Below are positions 38,901 through 51,318 of a DNA stretch of 64,000 nucleotides, in pieces (position 1 is the stretch's first letter; each line of letters opens with the position of its first letter). A program made the translations under genes and the position numbers. This DNA is from Acanthopleura granulata (lineage: Eukaryota > Mollusca > Polyplacophora > Chitonida > Chitonidae), in contig JABBOT010000005.1 of assembly GCA_016165875.1 (NCBI GenBank), forward strand, positions 20,027,203 through 20,091,202. Direction: 5' to 3'. The notes below the pieces were generated by a model. The model was not told the origin of the DNA and did not search any database. It saw nothing but the letters and a program-made list of their open reading frames with translations.

Positions 38901-41626
38901 GACCACAACCAGCGACTATGGTTAAATTTATTTGCCCCAGACAAGCTGAAAACTCTACAACGCCAGTTTTAACTTGATCAAAAATGTAAAATTTAATCTG
39001 AATGCTTACCACAATGGTATTTTTGAATAAATGGGTAACACCTGATACAGCATATGTTAAGATAAATGAATCGCAACTTCAACTTCTCAGGATGTAGAGT
39101 AGGCAACATATTAAAGTTTTAAATTTTGACCCTAGTCAAAAATTGCTTTATGGAATTAACCCCTGCAGTTAAGTTTGAGCCCTGCTATATTCCTCATCAA
39201 ACAGGAACAGCACCGACATGGCACTCTTTGTATAAAACATGACAAGTTTTTATCAGCTGTGCAAACTTCTTGTAACAAGAACAGAAAGAGTTCACACAAC
39301 AAACAGCAAGCTTATTTTGTACCGCCTGCCACAAAGAACCATTTAGAGGTGTTTTTTCAAGCATTGTATGAAAAACTGATTTATTTGATGAGTTCACCAA
39401 AAAGCTGGATTGAAGACTACCATATCAATGATCAGAGGCTAATCCCCTCCAATAAAAACAACACTTTAGCCAAGTCAGCCAGAAATAAACAAAAAAAACC
39501 AGAAAGCTCTACCCAAATACCATGTAAACTATTTACATAGCTCTTACACAAAATATTTATTAATATATTTGATTGGTGTTTTACTCAAGAATATTTCACT
39601 TATACGACGACACTCAGCACTATGGTCAGAGGGAACCAGGCAGTGCCCGTGGGAAACCACTGACCCACACACAAAATAAGCTTACTGTCGATACTAAGAG
39701 CTAGCTCATCTGCTATCTCAGTTACTATCTCTGACAAAGGATACTGGTTATGGGGTAAGTGTTCATGAAGATGAGAGCAAAGAAGAGGTAATGACAGCTG
39801 TCTTCCAGAAACATCCTGCCGAAGAACTCGCGGCTGAACTGAAAGTGAGGCAGGCGCTGGTGAAGTCTGAGCGCGCTCGTGGCCGCACTGCTGATCAGCG
39901 CTCGCTGATAGAAACTGTTAGGGTTGGCACTGAAAAGTGAAATGTCAAGGGACGATGAACAGTAAAGCCAATCAGTGATTAGATTTTTTTTCACTTATTA
40001 ACTGCTTCGCTGTGACTCAAGTTCTATGCTCACCAGCATGTCTAGCCAACACGCCGCTCTAATCGGCTATTTTAGTTACCATTGCGCCAGTGCCTTCTAA
40101 TTCGTTGTTGCCACATTAAATTCAGCGCTGACTGGAAAACTAGTATTCTATGGATCCTTATGGCTGAAAAATCCAGTTAAAGTTTCAATAACAAAAGAGT
40201 TGACTGGCGTGAAGATTATTTCATCTATACTACAATGTACAATAAGCAATACAGTGATGGATAGAGTGAATGAGCGAATGCTTGGGGTTTAAACGTCATA
40301 CTTAACAAATGTTTCAGTCATATGACGATGAAGAGTACTTCAGATAGGTGCATATTTTGTGTCTTCTTGTGGCAGGGCAAGTCCATGCAGCCAAAGTGCT
40401 GCAGCTACTGGAAAATCATGGCGAAGGCACCAGACATGACAACCCACCCAGTCACATTATACTGACACCAGGCCGACCAGTCCTGTTTCTTTGCTCTAAC
40501 CTCTCAACGCTGAACGCCAAGTGAGGCAGCAACAAGTACCATTTTTCAAGTTTTTAGTACGACCCAACCCGGGCTTGAACCTGGATCGCCTGACCTTAAG
40601 GCTGACGCTCTAACCACTAGACTGAGACGGTGTAAACTGATGGACAGAGGAAACAACCACATCTCACCAGAAACATGAGAACCATCCTGACATCAGGTTG
40701 CAAGACAGCCAGAGAGAATTAATTGATTGGGGTTTAACAATATTTCATTCTATCCCCATGGTGTCTAGTTGCAACAGGCGAGGGCAGACGTAAAATATTA
40801 CTGAATTCGCCCAAAAAAATTGGGTCATTTGAAAAACTGGACTTACACAAAAAGTGGCAAAAGGAAGATGATCGTTGATACAACAGTGAATACTCTTGTC
40901 ATCCACAGCAATGTTTCCAGCTTGTTCGCCAACATGTAGCTCTGGTATACAGAAAATGAGACTTCATAAGGTATTCATATTGATTTGTACACACAGGCAT
41001 TTCATTGTTATCTCTTTTTTTTTTTCTTATGTGTTCCTGTAAGCAAAAATACCCTGACAGCAAAATGCATTTTTTTATTATCTCTTGATTCCTTGCTTCG
41101 AATCCATGAGAACATTTTACAAAATCACAGCAGGCAATAGAACAGTTTTCATTTTTCATTATTCTGTGATAAATCACCTTCAGTGACTTTTTCTCGCAAA
41201 AATATGGAAATAAGGAGTTCCCAAGCACTAACATGGAAAGTTTGTGGGAGAATAAATGACTGTGTATGGAGGTGACAAGAAACAAGGAATCATAGCTGAT
41301 AGGCTTAATGATACATGTAGTAATTGTTCATATAGAAATTGCTTCAAAGTCCTATAGATGAAGTAAAAAGCACATTTCAATTTGCTCACAGCATAATGCA
41401 TATTTTGTTAGAGCAAAACTATGCCAATCTAACTAATGTGAAATTTCAAAACATGAAAGGCTTTCCACAGTTTAGTCAGACTTTTCACTAATTAAATATG
41501 ATAGCTTTGTAGAAAGGTGTAGTTGTTTACCAATACTGAGGTCTGCTGGCCTTGGGGAGGGGTCTGCTGCTGGGACTGAGGGCCCGAGTTGGGACTTTCA
41601 TCTGGTCCAGAAGTGCTGTCTGCCAT
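35932..41626 (-). CDS. TMEM33: TMEM33, ER/nuclear-envelope membrane protein, complete coding sequence
   Basis: Seven coding exons on the - strand: 41626-41531, 40941-40847, 39929-39745, 38535-38468, 37802-37669, 36692-36609, 36073-35932 (stop TAA). All are GT-AG and phase-consistent, giving 267 residues (human 247). Family landmarks are SYMLANKLETLLWMTRVF, SFYQRALISSAATSALRLHQ followed by RLPHF, LEDSCHYLFFALIFMNTYPI, the helix SLVPVFLFALLHATTFTKTL, QQTNILRFIACTEVFLMPA, and LLPFVYYRFLTLRYASRRNP. The N-terminus is longer and Gln/Pro/Ser-rich (MADSTSGPDESPNSGPQSQQ). The exon at 38535 needs acceptor CTAG at 38539-38536, not the CAG 15 nt further on, to keep the full helix. TMEM33 is a multi-pass protein linked to reticulon binding, ER tubule shape and ER-stress signalling. 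Confidence 0.97.
36811..37020. mobile_element. SINE-like family 2, diverged copy in a TMEM33 intron
   Basis: It matches the element at 40260 in order: CATGTGGCAGGCCAA (GTGGCAGGGCAAGTCCATG there), GGAAGACGCCAGACACCCAG (GAAGGCACCAGACATGAC there), then TATCGACACCAGAACAAGCC. Divergence is strong. Confidence 0.6.
37857..38100 (-). mobile_element. SINE family 1, antisense copy in a TMEM33 intron
   Basis: The + strand reads the tail and 3' end first (GATGTTCTACGCCGTACTCA, AGAACATTTCACTTATAGGA, CGGCGGCCAGGAATTTGG), then GGCGGACCTTCCCACG. The B-box complement TTGAACTCACAGC lies near 38040. Confidence 0.87.
39555..39662 (-). mobile_element. SINE family 1, antisense 3' fragment in a TMEM33 intron
   Basis: TTATTAATATATTTGATTGG, GTTTTACTCAAGAATATTTC, then CACTATGGTCAGAGGGAACC and GGCAGTGCCCGTGGGAAACC. 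The head is missing. Confidence 0.8.
40260..40634 (-). mobile_element. SINE family 2 with a tRNA-like head
   Basis: Reading the - strand, a tRNA-like head comes first: A-box-like TAGTGGTTAGAGCGT (+ strand 40604-40618) and B-box GGTTCAAGCCCGGG (40570-40583). A body of about 270 bp follows, shared with 59740-59998, and it ends near GTTTAAACCCC. The body matches the other copy over GACACCAGGCCGACCAGTCC and GAGGCAGCAACAAGTACCAT. The cloverleaf is incomplete, so it is not a functional tRNA gene. It lies in a TMEM33 intron. Confidence 0.75.
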
Positions 41627-42805
41627 CTTGGGCTGTAGTCACGTCCCACACCTGATATACCTAAGCCAAAGACCAAGATCACTCAGATAAATGCATGTAT
41701 GCAAGATCAAAGATTGCTGTTTTCTCATGTTGATTAAGTGGCAGAGGCTGAGGCTATGGCGTCAGGGATCACATTCACAAAACTGCATCAATCATATTTC
41801 TCTATGTGGGTTAATTACAGGGCCATAAGGCAATGTGATTTATGAGAAAAGTTATGGAAAATGATATATCAATTTACCAAGATGAAATGTGAAAGTGGTC
41901 CCAGTTCACAGAAGAACCTGCTTTTCACATTGAACATCTGAAAGAATGGAAACAGTCGCAGCAACCTAGTCATTAGTCAAATGTCAAATAGTATCACACG
42001 AGAAATATGTGTATTCCGAAACACCGCTATCATCACTCAGGAAGTTGTGCCGTAGATAACAGGAACGAAGTCAAGCCTCACAGGTACTAGGGAAATACAA
42101 ATTGATTATATACTTGAGTGGCCCTAAAAACCTGCTTTACTGCTGTATTTTTAAGGATCCATCGAAGCACTAATTAAATTTACAATTAAGACACCCATTT
42201 ACAGAGTATCATTTCCAATTCCACAGTTCCACTTCCATGCACATTTGACTTGCGTCATGCTGTCAATGCAAAGCTATATTTCACTAGCTGCACATAATCG
42301 GTGGCAAAGGGGAGAGTCAAACAGCGAAATTTAACATGAAAGTAATTGGAGAAATTTCCAACATTTACTCTGATCGCACGCACGCTGTATCATCTTTAAT
42401 TACGAGACCATTTCAGTTTGTTTTAGTCACGCCGAGTTAATCATTACAACAACAACAAAGACCGGCGTGCACCGTTACATTATATCTGCTCTATCACCGT
42501 CCTGAAAAAATCCTAGAACATTTCCATCTGCACAATGGCTTTAAAAATACCAATCGATTTAACATCAATGTTCAGGTTTCACAATAAAGTGCAGAAACGT
42601 TTGAGACGCAATCACTCATCCTCACCTGTTCGTGGTATCCGATGTTGTTATCACTTCGCTTTCCTTCGTGAACGTCCGTAAAGCGTAATTTCAGCAGCAT
42701 CCGGTAGATGGCGCGTGCAAACTTTTCTTGGGTGGACTTGACGCCTTTACACATAGCAGCACTGACGTACCTATCGCTTTTTCGAGTGGCGCGTAACGGA
42801 CACAT
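41627..42805 (-). other. Probable TMEM33 5' noncoding exon and first intron
   Basis: Upstream of the ATG, the - strand has an acceptor TTGGCTTAG ending at 41661, then 34 nt to the ATG. A matching donor CACGAACAG|GTGAGG lies at 42626/42625. An exon from roughly 42800 to 42626 would be 5' UTR. It carries an ATG at 42805 whose frame runs into, but out of frame with, TMEM33. The region just beyond 42800 begins a TA repeat and a SINE. The transcription start is not visible. Confidence 0.5.
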
Positions 42806-42814
42806 GATTGCAAA

Positions 42815-42838
42815 TATATATATATATATATATATACT
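42815..42838. repeat. TA microsatellite
   Basis: Uninterrupted AT/TA dinucleotide run next to the putative TMEM33 first exon. Confidence 0.9.
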
Positions 42839-42938
42839 GTATTATATTTCGCTATTGATATTTTACAAAGTTTCCATGGACAATAAGATTTCTATTCTGT
42901 TTTTTTCTTCTTTTTTTCATATTCACACATGCACAAAA

Positions 42939-43209
42939 GGGGCCTCGGAGGCTCAGTTGATTAGTGCGTTAGCGCAGCGTGATGACTCAGAAGCCTCCCA
43001 TCACTGTGGTCACTGTTAGTTCAAGCAAGTCCAGCTCATGCTGGCTTCCTCTCCGGCCTTACGTGGGAAGGTCAGCCAGCAACCTGCGGATGGTCGTGGG
43101 TTTCCCCTGAGTCTTGTCCGATTTCATCCCACCATAATGCTGGCCGTTGTCGTTTAAGTGAAATATTCTTGAGTACTCCGTAAAACACCAGTCAAATAAA
43201 TAAATAAAT
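42939..43209 (+). mobile_element. SINE family 1, full-length copy with target-site duplication
   Basis: It begins GGGGCCTCGGAGGCTCAGTT, then GATTAGTGCGTTAGCGCAGC, then the B-box-like GTTAGTTCAAGCAAGTCCAG, body, and tail GTAAAACACCAGTCAAATAA with (ATAA)n. It is flanked by ATGCACAAAA (42929) and ATGCATAAAA (43213). Confidence 0.92.
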
Positions 43210-43510
43210 CGGATGCATAAAATGTAACATTACAGTTTGCTATTGTATTGAATATCAATACGGCACATCATGAATACAAGAAAACACTATGGCGTAATAA
43301 ACTAATCAAATAAATAAATACAAGAACACACAAAATACATACAAAATACAAGAATAATTTCAATTGATTAAGCATAGTAAATCAGTGAATTTATGCCAGT
43401 AGCTAGTAGATCGACTAAATTTGCCAACAGGTCACCCAGTACTTGTTTACGTTTACTTGTTTACTTGTATGCCCCACCTTGACGCTAACTGTCAATTAAA
43501 ACAAGTCGGA

Positions 43511-43568
43511 AATGCCAGTTAAAGTTAGACCCGATCAGACGGGTATGAACTGTGTCCGCGGTAACGGT
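43511..43568 (+). CDS. Candidate first coding exon, unrecognised
   Basis: ATGCCAGTTAAAGTTAGACC opens a frame (MPVKVRPDQTGMNCVRGN) that ends at the strong donor AACG|GTAAGT. It could be the first exon of a + strand gene divergent from TMEM33. No family is recognised and no following exon could be matched, so this may be chance. Confidence 0.2.
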
Positions 43569-43612
43569 AAGTAACGTCCTATATTTATACAGTCGTATGT
43601 TACGATAGGTAT

Positions 43613-43639
43613 ACTATATATATATATATATATATATAT
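43613..43639. repeat. TA microsatellite
   Basis: Dinucleotide run ATATATATATAT, uninterrupted. Confidence 0.9.
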
Positions 43640-46600
43640 GCTGTCGTCAGTCTTGACATACAATATTATTATCATTTTACACTAGTTATATATAGATCGC
43701 TTATATTCATCTTTGAGTGATTTATCTTTTTTATATTTGTGCACAGTAATCCTCAAAATCAAGAGGTGGGTTTATTTATGATACGTTTGCAATCTTTTAC
43801 ATTCGTTCAGTTAAATTAAACGCCGAGGAATTGTGGCGATATGACTTGACCATCTCATGGTTTAGACAATCAATGTGGCCATAAACTATCAGATCATCAA
43901 ATAAACCCTCTCTTGACGTTTCATTTCAGTGATGTAGCTTTTTTATTTTTATACAGTTATAGGTGATTGGTCCCCCCCCCCCCAGCCATGAATCTGACCA
44001 CTGCTATATCGGTAAGTGAAAATTCTTGAGCACGGCGTTCGCACTAATCAGTTATTATTCAATTGTTGGGTCTTGTGCTTGTGTTGGGCTGTGCTTAGCT
44101 CAGTATTCAATTCTGTTCTGTTTTGTTCTGTTGTTTTCAGCTCTGTTCTGTTCTGTTCTCATCTGTCCTATTCTGTTTGAGTTGGTTACAAAGTATAGAA
44201 CTTCAGCCCATATCATGATGGTACGTAAATATAACGGGAGCTAACTCTTCCCGTTACCATTTTAGAGTTCTCCTCTTGCTGTCTGCCAGATTGCACGCCG
44301 GAGGTGTTAAATGTATTACAATAGTACAATGTGAATAAAGCACAAATTATCTCAGTATGGAAACAGTTTGCAGTTTTCTACATTGATACGCTCAGGTCAA
44401 GTTGTAAAATGTATAATTTGATGATATATGTAATCTTCCTTTTCACTTCTTTCCACTATGCATAGGAACTGTCAACTTATATGCCCACGCTTTTGAAAAG
44501 CCACACAGGCCTACCAATCCCAGCTGTTGGAATAAACATTGCGAAACAAGTCTAATTTCATAGCATTCATAATTCAGCATAGCGATTTATACTGAAAACC
44601 CCATGCCAAGTTGTGTTAGCTCGCATTCGAATTATTAAAGAGAAAATGACCCATACATGAAAGTTATATATTGAATATATAGCAGAATTGATGCATATAT
44701 ATAAATATTTTATAATGGAATACCGGTACCGGTATAATTGTATTACATAAATATACACATACACACCGAACATGTCGGTGCAATGTTTATTAAATTATGC
44801 ATCAATTGTCAGTCAATACATGTGACAGATATCCATCTTTATATGCATACATATAGCATTTAAAGGCAACTTTCTGGGAGGATTAGATTAAAAAAGCCCA
44901 TGCGGGAAGGGTTTTTTCTATTTCCCACTTGGATGCGTCTAAAAGCTCGAAAAGGACAGGCATATCTACGTACATCTATAGACAGACAGAGTGTCTGATA
45001 ATAGGCCTAGGATTCTATGGGGTGTGAGTTAAATAAAATTAGATTTGAAAGTATATGGCCAGAAACAATTGTTATATTCGCCGGATTCATCATTAATATA
45101 GTCTCTGAATTTACTTCAAAATTTTGGAAATACAATATTCCTGAAAGCAATTTATTCACTGCAGTCTTGTATGGATCTTGTATATACAGTCGTGACGGTA
45201 TTCCACTCAACGCCTAAAAAAAATAAAATAAAAAAGTATTTTAGTCTTCGACAACCTACGTAGTCCAGTGACGTGTTGTAATTTGTCCACAGAGTTTCCC
45301 ATGCAACGCTCTCATATATTTTCCGTTGAAAGATCCAGATGCTAGTTTCCTACCGTTGCGAAACAAATATTATGCCGCCACTTTTTCAAAGCCTCCGCGG
45401 CGTTGTTAATTGCGTTTTGCAGTTATTACGAGCTCCCTGTGGCTGTATAATAGCCATTTACTTCTCGTGACACGCACCTATGTAGCCTCCATTTAGAAGG
45501 GACACCGGGGGATCGTGCCTACCACGTACCGTGTCTGTGTTCGCGTCGCCGGCCTGCTTGCAGGTGAGTTTTTTCCCCCGAAACGCCCGAAACGTTCCCA
45601 CCCTGCATGAACACACGATTGGGTCATGAAGTACACCGCTACAACGCACGTGCAGTTCGTTGATTGCCAGTCACATCACACAACGCCATATGTGTATACA
45701 CCTATATATACCCGAGGGCCTATATAAACTCTCTAGCCGAGTTCACGCATCTATACAGTTACCTTGTAATACTCAAGTCGAGTCATTTAGAACTTAAAAG
45801 TAATGCTTTCAATACACTCTACATTGTGGAGCACAGGCCTATATGCATTTATTTTTGTTGGCCAAAGTATAATTTTTAACTACGTGTATATCATATACAA
45901 GCGTGTCTGCGTGTATATAGACCTCACAGTACCTAAAAAGGTATAAATATGTCCAAAGGAATCACGCAAGCAAAATGAAGAAATACAGTTTATCGATATA
46001 TATTTATATAACCTGCATTGTTAAGACTGTTGTAGTTCTTTATATGTTACATCCTTAAACACCGCCACCAAATTAATGAATAAAAGGAATTTTTGTGGTA
46101 TTCTACAAGTTGAAGCACACCGAGCACATGGGTGTATTTTATGGTATAGTCCAGTGGTTTCCAAAAAGAAGATTAAAACATTTTGGGACAAATAGTACTG
46201 ACACAAATAACAAAAAATCTTACTGAGAAATCTATGAAATTAAGTTATGCTCATGTACAAGACCATTGGTATATAATGATAAGTATACACGGTATAATGC
46301 ATGTATTTTTTTTTTCTTTTCTTTTTTTTTTTTTTTTTTTGACGAATTACAGAAAATCAGCATTTTCATTTCTGCATTTAATGCCAAACAAGCCGTTTCG
46401 CCTATTGGCTATATGAAGTCAGAGTGGTTATAAATATGTGCACATATATATGTATAGACTATATAGAAAAGATCGGACCAGACACTTGGTAGAATTCGTT
46501 TTTCATGTATTACACGCATTTCTACATAAAACTGTTTTAAACTATGTTCAAAAGTGACTAAACCCTTCATAAATATATAAAACATTCGTGATATTTCAAA

Positions 46601-46900
46601 CGGTTTTGGTTCCTTTATGTAAAACAATTATGCATGCCATTACTCGTGAACATATTGAGACATGCTTTTGTTTTCTTTTTATATACATTATATATTGCCC
46701 TTTGTTTATATATATGCATATAAATGCAAAAGTGATTTTAATGGAATATATTACGCAGATATATAAATACGTACAAAACAGTTGTTTGTCACGATTTGAG
46801 GATATAGCGACAGAGCTGCTTTAGAAACTAAAATTATATCACTTTTTCGTATAGGCTAATATACAATTTCACCCACATGGCCCAAATTAATGTTGCCACT
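43640..46900. other. Noncoding, low-complexity AT-rich DNA
   Basis: A SINE tail-like fragment lies near 44010 (GTGAAAATTCTTGAGCACGGCG). A TTCTG-rich simple repeat lies at 44113-44165. A long T tract lies at 46308-46340. No conserved exon is recognised. Confidence 0.4.
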
Positions 46901-46913
46901 TATTGCAAAACTA

Positions 46914-47139
46914 GAGGTCTCCGTGGCTCAGTTGATTAGCGCGTTAGCGCAGCGTAATGACCCAGAAGCCTCTCCCACCAATGCGGTCGCTGCGAGTTCA
47001 AGTCGCGCTCCAGCCGTACGTGGGAAGGTCTGCCAGCAACCTGCGGATGGTCGTGGGTTTCCACCGGGCCCTGATCGGTTTCCTCCCACGATAATGCTGG
47101 CCGCCGTCGTATAAGTGAAATATTCTTGAGTACGGCGAA
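46914..47139 (+). mobile_element. SINE family 1 copy with exact 13-bp target-site duplication
   Basis: The element runs from GAGGTCTCCGTGGCTCAG (TTGATTAGCGCGTTAGCGCA follows), through the B-box-like GCGAGTTCAAGTCGCGC, to GAGTACGGCGAA. TATTGCAAAACTA flanks it exactly at 46901-46913 and 47140-47152. Unlike other copies it lacks the ACACCAATCAAATAAATA tail, so priming was at an internal site or the tail was never copied. Confidence 0.93.
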
Positions 47140-47152
47140 TATTGCAAAACTA

Positions 47153-50100
47153 ATTACAATATCATTTTACTCTTTTAAAATATAAAAAATCCATAAAATT
47201 TGCGCTATTATATAACTGTTATGTGTGTTTACTTTGTTCATTCCTTTTCTTCATGATTTGCTACTCAAATTAAATTTCAAAATTTAATTTAATTTTTATA
47301 CAAGTATTCTCTTTATGTGCGCGTTGATACAGTACATGGCCATCTGTGGGAATGCAAATACACCTTTGCACCCTATAACACCATATATATCTGACAAACT
47401 GACCGTCACAACATGCCCCCCCCCCCTTACACAGCTATATATGCACGAAGAATACTGAAAATATATTTAATTAGTGCAATTTTAATTACAGTAATGGCCA
47501 TATGCAATGACACTCAGAATACAGTAGGACAATTATATAGATAAAAGCCCCTGTATATACATACAGACCCCAGTTCGTAACTGCACGTATATACCCTTGG
47601 GAGCGCCGTTGGGTCTAGTCAAGGATGAACTCTCAGGGAAAGTTATGACGGACTGTGGTCAGTAATAGATCTGTGATGACCCTTCAAGTCCGGCGTTGTG
47701 GCATTAGTTTGACAGCTTTCCCTATCGCCGGACATTAAGTTACACGCCGTCAAGGTAATCACCGGATACGGACGGACAACACTGTTACACTGACTTTATA
47801 CTCGTACATGTGTATTGAGCAATATACGGGTCATGTCTTAATGACAGCAAGAGATGATGCAGGAAAACCACAGAGGATGTAACAAAGGCATTGAATAAAA
47901 CGAGCGTGCGTACTTCCCAGTTATATATGAATAGATAAATGAGTATGCACTAGCTCATTTATTTATAAAACATGGCTGAATTCTAAAAAAAAGTCCATAT
48001 ATACATGCACGTTGTTTTAAAATTGGTTGTTTAAGCATCTTTTACATATGCATGTATAACAATTTCACCTCTTGAAGGTCAGTGCCAGCTGTATAAAGTA
48101 TACATTAGCAAATGACGTGATGTTATTTGTATCGACTCCCCTACCCCTTTTTTCGGCCTCTGGGCGTTATTTTTCGCCATACTCAACAGAAACATATACC
48201 TGAAATTTGAGATTTGACTTTATAATACAAATTAAGACACCCGTTCTGATTGTAGATCATTCCCAGTTTTTCCCCAGCATGCATTGCGAATAACTCCTGG
48301 AGATTTATAATACATGTACAGTTTGTATGTATGGAGAATACTGGAAATCTATATAATGTGGTCGTATAATTTTATCTTGATTAAATTAATGCTTATATGC
48401 AATAATAACCATTACATGTATGGCGGAAAATAAACTAATTTCCGTGATATCATGAAGTTGCAATTGTTTAAAAGTAAACCACCTCTATATCTTTACTCTT
48501 GTAAATTCTGCGTATATTGCAATACTTTTAATCAGGTATATTGACACTGAAATTTGACATCGGCATTTGACAGGGAATTTGTCTATTCCTCCACTTTCAC
48601 TGCCTGTGGAGCCTTACACGTGTGACAATATATATGTAGGTGACAATATATATCAGCGGTCGACGACGCTCTTCTGCCGTCTGACTTCGTTGAAGACCAC
48701 TTGGCTTACACCCATATGACATATCTGTTAATCTCGCGTGGGAAAGTTCATCAGTAACTTGCCAAAGTTCGGTGGTTTACCCCGTGCATTCCGGTCTTTT
48801 CCTCAACAAAGAGTGCATGCCATTGTGTAAGAGAAGAATCTCGAGTGTGCATGGCTTTAAAGAACATGTAATCTGATATATAAATGTATATTATCCATGC
48901 AGGGACATGTACCTAAGCCAAAGCCAGAAAAATATCATTATTATACTTCTCATCTATAACCGTACAACAGCTATTATGCAAGATGACACGCACAGAGGTT
49001 TGAGACTGTATCTACACAAGTGTATCAGACAGATCAGTCTCAACTTTGGAGCCATGTCTTCACAACTTCTTCATATACATGCAGGATGGATCATGTGAAT
49101 ATAAAGATCGTGTAAATCAGTTCTGAATTGCAATCGATAACCCAGCTCTGACAGCCGTGCTTTGTCCACCGAGAAAAGTATAGTTTTCAAAGCTGTGGGG
49201 ATTTTTTTTTATGTAAGATCCACAAAGTTTAAGCCACAGCATTGTGGAAACAATTCTCTATGTGGACTGACCATTGTTGATTACAACAGCCTGAACAGCC
49301 TGAACCAATGAAACACATCTTACCGTCTTGGCGAAAACCATTCCATTAAATAATTTGTGTATCTATGTATGACCAATGAGTTTTAGTCATAATTTTAGTC
49401 AGCTTCAACACAAAAAATACTCTCAATTATTATAGGTTAAATAGATTTTTTTTTAAAGCAAAGCTGTTATCTTAGAGAAGTTATTTAGGAATAAAACTGA
49501 TTTTCTCCCTGTTTTAACGCATGTTACTGAAAAAGGCAGCATTCGTCAAAGACGATGTCTGTAGTCTGCCTCGGCTAATTAAGCGATTCGGTGTTTACCT
49601 ATAAGATGAAGCAATGTTACAGAAAGTCCGAACCAGTGCCAGTCATAACATCAGCTGTAGAGGCTACATGTTGTTATGTCTGTCTAACATGTATGTATAT
49701 ATACATGTAACAGTTGGGGAAATCCTAGCTCTCGTATAGGTGTATTGCCTGATCTACCTGGTCTTTGCGTCATCTGGGATTTCTCATGATAATCAAATCT
49801 CGGCTCAAGGGGTTACATGCATTAAGTACGGTCTTATTACCAACTGACGATACAGTGGCCTCACGCCGTGCCTTTGTCTGTTTCAGCGCGGCTCCCGGCT
49901 CTGTAGCTATCACTTGGCGTAAAGCCTCGCTGCGCGTTTGTGCCACATGGCCTCCTTCTGGCTTGGCAAAATGGCCCTGGTCAATCAGACTGATTATTTA
50001 AAGCCGGGAAAATAAACGGCCCGGGTACACGGGCCTGCTACCGAGACGTCACTGGTCCGGGCTTCAAACGGAATCCAAGGGCCCATCATAAAACACTATA

Positions 50101-51265
50101 ATGACAGGAAGTATATTTTTACGAGACGTGTCGAGCGAGTGTTATTTTTACTATTTGTGGAAAAGACATATCCGAACGCAGCAGATGCCCGCGTACGCTT
50201 CCAGCAATTATAAACGAGCGGTAAATAATTTCATTCAGAAATTACGGCGAACATCTCGGAAAGAAAAAGGTCGTATATATGTAGGTTAGCGTTTTGTACA
50301 CGTGTATATAAAAGAAACACTGAAGAGGAAACCGGACATGTGGTGATGGTGGATAATAAATATATACACCGACATGAATAATCAAAGCACGCATGCGTTT
50401 CCAATAGCACGTGGATAGTATTGTGTTATTCAGTGGTGTAATGAATCGTTCCACTTTCACTGATACCAAAACTAAGACCCCACATGACGAATTTCGCCAT
50501 GCATCGTTCTCTTTTTCCCCTCTGTCCCGATAACAGTATGTTTGTGTGTTTGTATTTTAAAGCGATCCATAATTAGATTATATCTGAAGAGAAACATGGA
50601 GTAATGTATATTAATTTCAACTGCTAAAGACCTGACGATTCTTCTTGGTTTGATGTTGCCACTTGCATAGTGTGGATTAAGGGAGCAATTATAATGTTGT
50701 AGATGTTAGCGATCTGCGGAGAGATAAACACAGCGGTCCGCGGAGAAAACTAGTACGCCATAGCCGAAGGACTTCTGTACGGCGGAAGTTCTGGCGACCA
50801 TGGGAATTATTGCCATACGCATATGATTTTTCAACAGTCTGGAGGCCTTTTACATGATTAATATATAAATACATAAATCAACCCTTTATATGAGACCGAC
50901 AAAAACCACTTGCAGATATAGCCTTGCGTGCAATTGTTCCTCGAAACGACTCAGGATGCTCTTGACTGCAATGTACAACTGTTCAACTTTTCCTACTTCC
51001 TCTACCGCAGTTTTCACGGCCTCTTTAAACCCGCTTGTCAGTCGATCTCTCTAAAACACGTGCCTTTAATTTGCTGCTATTTAAGATGATACGATAAACC
51101 GACTTTATACAGCAACATGGAGTTTATCATCGAGCCAGTTGGCCAGCTGCTCCAACCATAGCAGATCCAAGACCCCCAACTAACACGGTATATAAAAGTG
51201 TACAACTGGCAACAAGCTCCCAACAGCAGTGAGCCTCGTTACGAAGGTATATATATATACCTTCG

Positions 51266-51318
<53 letters not shown>

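Noticed and set aside
40561..40634. Functional tRNA gene on the - strand
   Set aside because: A and B boxes are present but the anticodon stem does not pair, and the sequence continues into a SINE body that recurs elsewhere.
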